From Otis tarda (taxonomy: Eukaryota > Chordata > Aves > Otidiformes > Otididae), in assembly GCA_026413225.1 (NCBI GenBank), contig CM048557.1, positions 18,826,871 through 18,890,870 on the forward strand: a stretch of DNA of 64,000 nucleotides, in the 5' to 3' direction. The translations under genes and the position numbers were made by a program. The notes under the pieces are model-generated. The model had not been told where the DNA came from and did no database searches. It saw nothing but the letters and a program-made list of their open reading frames with translations. Of the stretch, positions 59,983 through 64,000 are shown one piece after another; position 1 is the first letter of the stretch; every line of letters begins with the position of its first letter.

Positions 59983-62298
59983 ATGTTTGCTTCTGAGAAA
60001 TGAGGTTTTAAAAAGTGGTAACTGAAAAGGAGAAATATTAAGGAATGCTCAAAAGTACTTTTTGTTTTTCCCCTTTGTTTTGTTCTCTGTTTTTTTCCGT
60101 TTCAAAAGACACCTTAATGAGTGATCCAATTCAAATTTTGAAAATACATGGAAAATAAACACAAACAGTGCAAAGTATCATGGAAACATAAATAAAATAT
60201 TTCTCAGGTTGTCTAATTCATCCTTCCCTGTCCTTTGCTGTGTGAGAAGTAGCAGCTCTCAAAGTCTTCTCCAATATACACTGTTATATTCACAATGTTG
60301 CTGTGATACAATGCTCTGTATAGACAATGTTGTCTTTTTGATGATTCAAAAGTTAATTATAAAGTAATGTTTTTAGAAAATGTGCATGGCAGCTGGAAGA
60401 CTTGCATATGAGTCAGATGTATTCTTGCATTTGACGTAGTTTTTCCTCTCACAGACAACAGAAGGTGCTATGAATTGTGTAACTGCTTATTTACATAACA
60501 GAAGAAAGTTAAAGTTTACCATAACTATGGCAAGTGTAGGAAATTGAACCAGCAGGATCATAATAATGTGGTTGATAAATGATGCAAGTGTTGATGCAAG
60601 CAATAAATGTTGATGCAAGTGGAGTCAAGTTTACACAGTGTCCTCTGGAACTATCACCATAGTTATATCATGGCTCAGGATATTGTTTAGCTCAGCTATT
60701 TGATATTAAATCTTAAATTTATTAAATTCTGTGACATCAGTAAAAGTGTTGACTAGATGCCAGTAAGTAAGTCATTACATCAAGAGTTGAGCAAAATGGG
60801 AAAAGTTTCATCTATCAGCCAAGTGACTAGACTGAACATTTAATAAAATAGGAGAATACACTGCATTAAGCAGGCATTCAGTGCAATATTTGGAGGGTCA
60901 TTAAAAAATTTGGGTTTTGAAAGCTAAAAAATAACTCATAGTAAATGTTGACTTGGAGGCCGTATCCATATACTGCTGCAAAACCGAAGGCAAGAGCCAA
61001 GTTTTATTTGTGATGGTAAGGTGAGTGTGATTTCCTATATGGCACCTGAAAATAGTAAGTAATTGCAAATTTACTTCCATTCCACCATCAGTGTCAATAG
61101 GAATTTTGAGAAAAGGAGATGGTAGAAAATATTAGTAGAGGAAAATTGCAATTAAAGCAAACTCTTTCTAACATTTCCTTGAAGCTGGGAAATGTTCTAT
61201 TCAACTGTATTTTCAGAAAAAAAACTTCTTCAGAGGACAGAGGAAAAAATACACATTTTGCCAGTGTTTTTCTCCCAATGTTTCCTAGAGAGAAAATAAA
61301 AGATTTTTAAAATCCCACTCCACTCAGGTAAAATTGCCAGAGACAAAGGAATGTGGAGTGTAATTCCCTTGATGTCTTTTCTATGTTATCTCTTCTTGAC
61401 TCTGTCCATTTCCCTGTAGAACTGTTCTAATCTTTTCTTAAATAGTGAATTATGTTTCCACAGGAATTGGTATAGAAGCTGTCATGCTGAGGCTTTTTCG
61501 CAGACATACCTTTTCTAGAAGGTGTTAGTAGTAAATTTACTAGTTGAAGTTATTACTTACTACATCCATTCCTAACTTCCAGTAATTGTGTGTCACATGT
61601 TTATCCCCATTTCTACTTAGCTGGAAGAGAAATAAATGTTTTGCAACCTTAGTCTCAGAGTATGAGCTATCAACAAAAAGAAGGAAGTAGTATGAGTGGA
61701 AAATGGATGCTAATCTTAAAATTTCTATGCCAAACCATTTAAGGAAGGACATGTGAGAATGTTACACTCCAGCTAGCATCAGCAGATACCTTACACTATT
61801 GTATTTGTTTGAATAAAAAAAGAACACCAACAACCCAAAGACTTGCTCAAGGTCACAGTGAAGAAATTAGTGGTAGAGCTGAGATTAGTCTAATCAGAAA
61901 TTGATACCTTAGGGTAAAATGATAGGATAATATATGAGCCTGTTTCCAGAAGGCACTTAGGATCAATCAAAAGTATGTGGGTTTTTGTGACATTTCCTTA
62001 AATAAAAACTTGACTGTTGAATAATTTAAATGGACATTCTGTAAATTAATGTTCTTTTTGTAAAAATAGTAGTTAGTGACTCTCCATTAGAAAATCTGAG
62101 AGAGCAATAAATTAATAATTTCTGTTATTTTGTACCAGTTGTACATCTGTCTAAATAACTGGCTCCTTTTGTAGGACCTGATGTGGGACAATAGACTGTA
62201 AATTTATCATTGTTGTAGAAGGTAAGCAGAATGACCTGTTTAGAGGGATTCTGTCTGAAAATTGTTGTTATTCAGTCTGGACAGTAATGTTTTCCTCC

Positions 62299-62320
62299 TT
62301 TTTTTTTCTTTTTTTTTTTT
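62299..62320. repeat. T-rich homopolymer tract
   Basis: Twenty-two bases of T with one C, followed by GTTTATTTCC. Simple sequence. Confidence 0.8.
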
Positions 62321-63350
62321 GTTTATTTCCCTAAAGCTTAATATGTTGTCAGAATTTCTAAAATAATTTTAGGTTAATCTGTTGACAGCATACATATCAA
62401 AAGGAAAGGCATCCCCATGACCTCTATGCCATCACTTTAACACTCTCTTTCACGCACTTCAGCCTTCTGCTGCTTGTCTCTGTGCTTTCTTAAGTTTTTG
62501 TCAAGGTGTGCTATAGAGTGTTTACTGGTGTCTCAGTCAAGGACGTACCGTGGCTGCTTGTCAGATATCTCTTAATTGATAATCTGTGTATATTTTGCCA
62601 GAGTTATTTTAGAATGGCTTCCAGGGAGTGCAGACAACCCATCTCTGTGCTTAAGATAAAGGGAGTGATGTGTGTATTGGGCAGTCGGATGGTCATGTGG
62701 AAGGCTTTGTGTGCTCTGGTGAAATGCTGGCAGGTGGAATAGTAGCAGAACAAAATCCCATGGCTACTTCTGCAAAGCAACATCACTGCTAGAGCATTGC
62801 TTCTTGGTTTGACAGTCTATGGTCAACAGCATGTCAGAAATACAAAAGCAAATATGGAAAAAATTTCAGTCACCAGGTATAATTGTACTTTCTGACATAT
62901 TTGTGCAGTGGTCATCCTGGGATTGCTATGACAAGATTGGAATGAGATTTCCTCTGGATGTGTTAACAGATAGAAACAGACTCAGAATTCTTGAAAAATT
63001 ATTTATTCTTCCTAAAACAATAAGCCCAGTCAGGTCTCTGCTTAATTTTGTCTTAAAACAATATAAATTTTCCATATGGACCATTTTCTTCTGCAGTGTG
63101 AGTAAAAATGAAGATAATCTTCTGTGTAGGTTCTCTTTTTAATGGAAAGTATACTGCAAAGTAAATTTACACTGTAATTAATAGGAACACTAAAAGTTAG
63201 CTATGCTGATGGAATGATTAGAAATAGTGTCATAAAAGTTTAAGGGTAGGGAAACACTCAATGCATTGACACAGCTGTGAGTCAAACCACATTTTTTATC
63301 TCTCCTTCTGCATCTGCTGCTGTAACAAATGCACTTGCCATGCAATCAAC

Positions 63351-63366
63351 TTTTTTTTTTTTTTTT
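63351..63366. repeat. T16 homopolymer
   Basis: Sixteen T residues, no adjacent recognisable retrocopy. Confidence 0.8.
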
Positions 63367-64000
63367 AAACTTTGAATTTTAGCATTGGCTGTTTTAGCAC
63401 CGGTATTGAGGCTTCTAGGTCAGGCGTATAGTGAAAGATTATGGAAACTTGTATTTCTACTCATGGACTTCAGGAACTTTTAAAAAACTGTCTCTCTTAA
63501 GACTTGGTAGTGGGAACTAAATAAAAAAACACTCCTTCTCATTGCTTGTTCTGGGGATGCCACTTGCCCCGTGGTAGCTTTTACCCAGTTAGGATTCCAT
63601 ATGTTCTCAGTTGTAGTGTCCTTACTGGGAGAGGATTGAAGTGCATGCAGAGGTATAAGAAGTGTTATTGGTTTTAAAGGCAAATGAACACCTGGTATTA
63701 GAAAGAGGAAGATGACTTCTGATTAAGATGACCAGAAGCAAAGAGTGGCATGATCAACTCAGTTATAGAGAATTCAAGTAAGCAAAGATGCTAATGCTAG
63801 AATAGAATTATTTTTGTTCCAAAATGGAGTGATTACTTCAGGTTGTCAAACAATATATAGTAAATAAATTAATGCATACATATGGATGCAGAGTTATTTG
63901 TGCATTAACAGTAAGATTCTTCTGTGTTAAAATGCATAATCCAATAAGCTCTAAGGTAGCATGAAATAAAACAGGCTATGATTGTCTACGTCAAAAACTG

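Larger units (their letters stand above)
59983..64000. other. AT-rich unique sequence to the window end
   Basis: No gene or mobile element recognised. It contains three scattered copies of GATGCAAG at 60581, 60593 and 60612, T-rich tracts at 62299-62320 and 63351-63366, and a plus-strand frame at 62819-63142 (107 codons) without family-like text. The window ends inside this unique sequence. Confidence 0.5.

Noticed and set aside
62819-63142. Plus-strand frame of 107 codons as a gene
   Set aside because: Typical AT-rich translation with no family text, no start context and no splice signals.
1-64000. Bacterial-type systems (operons, CRISPR arrays, phage or defence loci)
   Set aside because: No direct-repeat/spacer arrays, no Shine-Dalgarno-led dense genes; all repeat content is of vertebrate (avian) type.
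1-64000. tRNA, rRNA or snRNA genes
   Set aside because: No GGTTCGAATCC-type B box with a matching cloverleaf, and no rRNA or snRNA signature text, was found by eye. A covariance-model search would be needed to be sure.

Overview
The window reads as a stretch of bird nuclear genome. It is AT-rich, has no operons or dense genes, and is studded with copies of CR1, the dominant avian LINE, recognised by the 8-bp tail repeat ATTCTATG, the 3'-UTR palindrome GACCTTCAAAGGTC and reverse-transcriptase (RT) text. Three LTR fossils of types I associate with bird ERVs support a bird, probably a neoavian one. I cannot name the species or the host locus. No host protein-coding gene can be called with confidence, so the window is an intergenic region or part of a large intron.

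Layout. 1-17.2 kb is AT-rich single-copy sequence without a recognisable element. 17.2-31.9 kb is an accessory zone. It holds seven CR1 3' fragments on the minus strand, a GC-rich CpG-bearing patch with a perfect NRF1 palindrome (21.4-21.8 kb), an exon-like open stretch (25.7-25.95 kb), and on the plus strand a decayed CR1 5' half: ORF1 with its SGNH/GDSL esterase followed by the start of the ORF2 endonuclease (29.8-31.2 kb). 31.9-38.5 kb is mostly unique, with a GC-elevated patch at 36.75-37.26 kb and an exon-like segment at 38.09-38.25 kb. 38.5-39.7 kb is the best-preserved CR1 copy, with 365 unbroken codons from RT motif A to the natural stop. 40.6-50.3 kb holds two older CR1 fragments and a long one, with an unexplained cluster of minus-strand open frames at 42.2-43.65 kb. 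54.3-60 kb is a second element-rich zone: CR1, a GC-rich patch with a strong hairpin that ends at a plus-strand CR1-type tail, an ERVL-type solo LTR, a second internally shortened ERVL-type LTR, a minus-strand LTR-like segment with tandem repeats and two hairpins, and a CR1 remnant. The rest, to 64 kb, is AT-rich unique sequence.

How the parts relate. The features are independent insertions, not a cooperating gene system. All CR1 fragments that carry the RT/3' end point to the minus strand. The only plus-strand CR1 pieces are the ORF1/endonuclease fragment and a tail of about 22 bp. The bias would fit a window lying in a plus-strand host transcript, where sense insertions are selected against, but that is inference. 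The most informative items are the rare CR1 5' half with its esterase domain, the long open RT frame, the GC-rich patches, and the minus-strand open-frame cluster.
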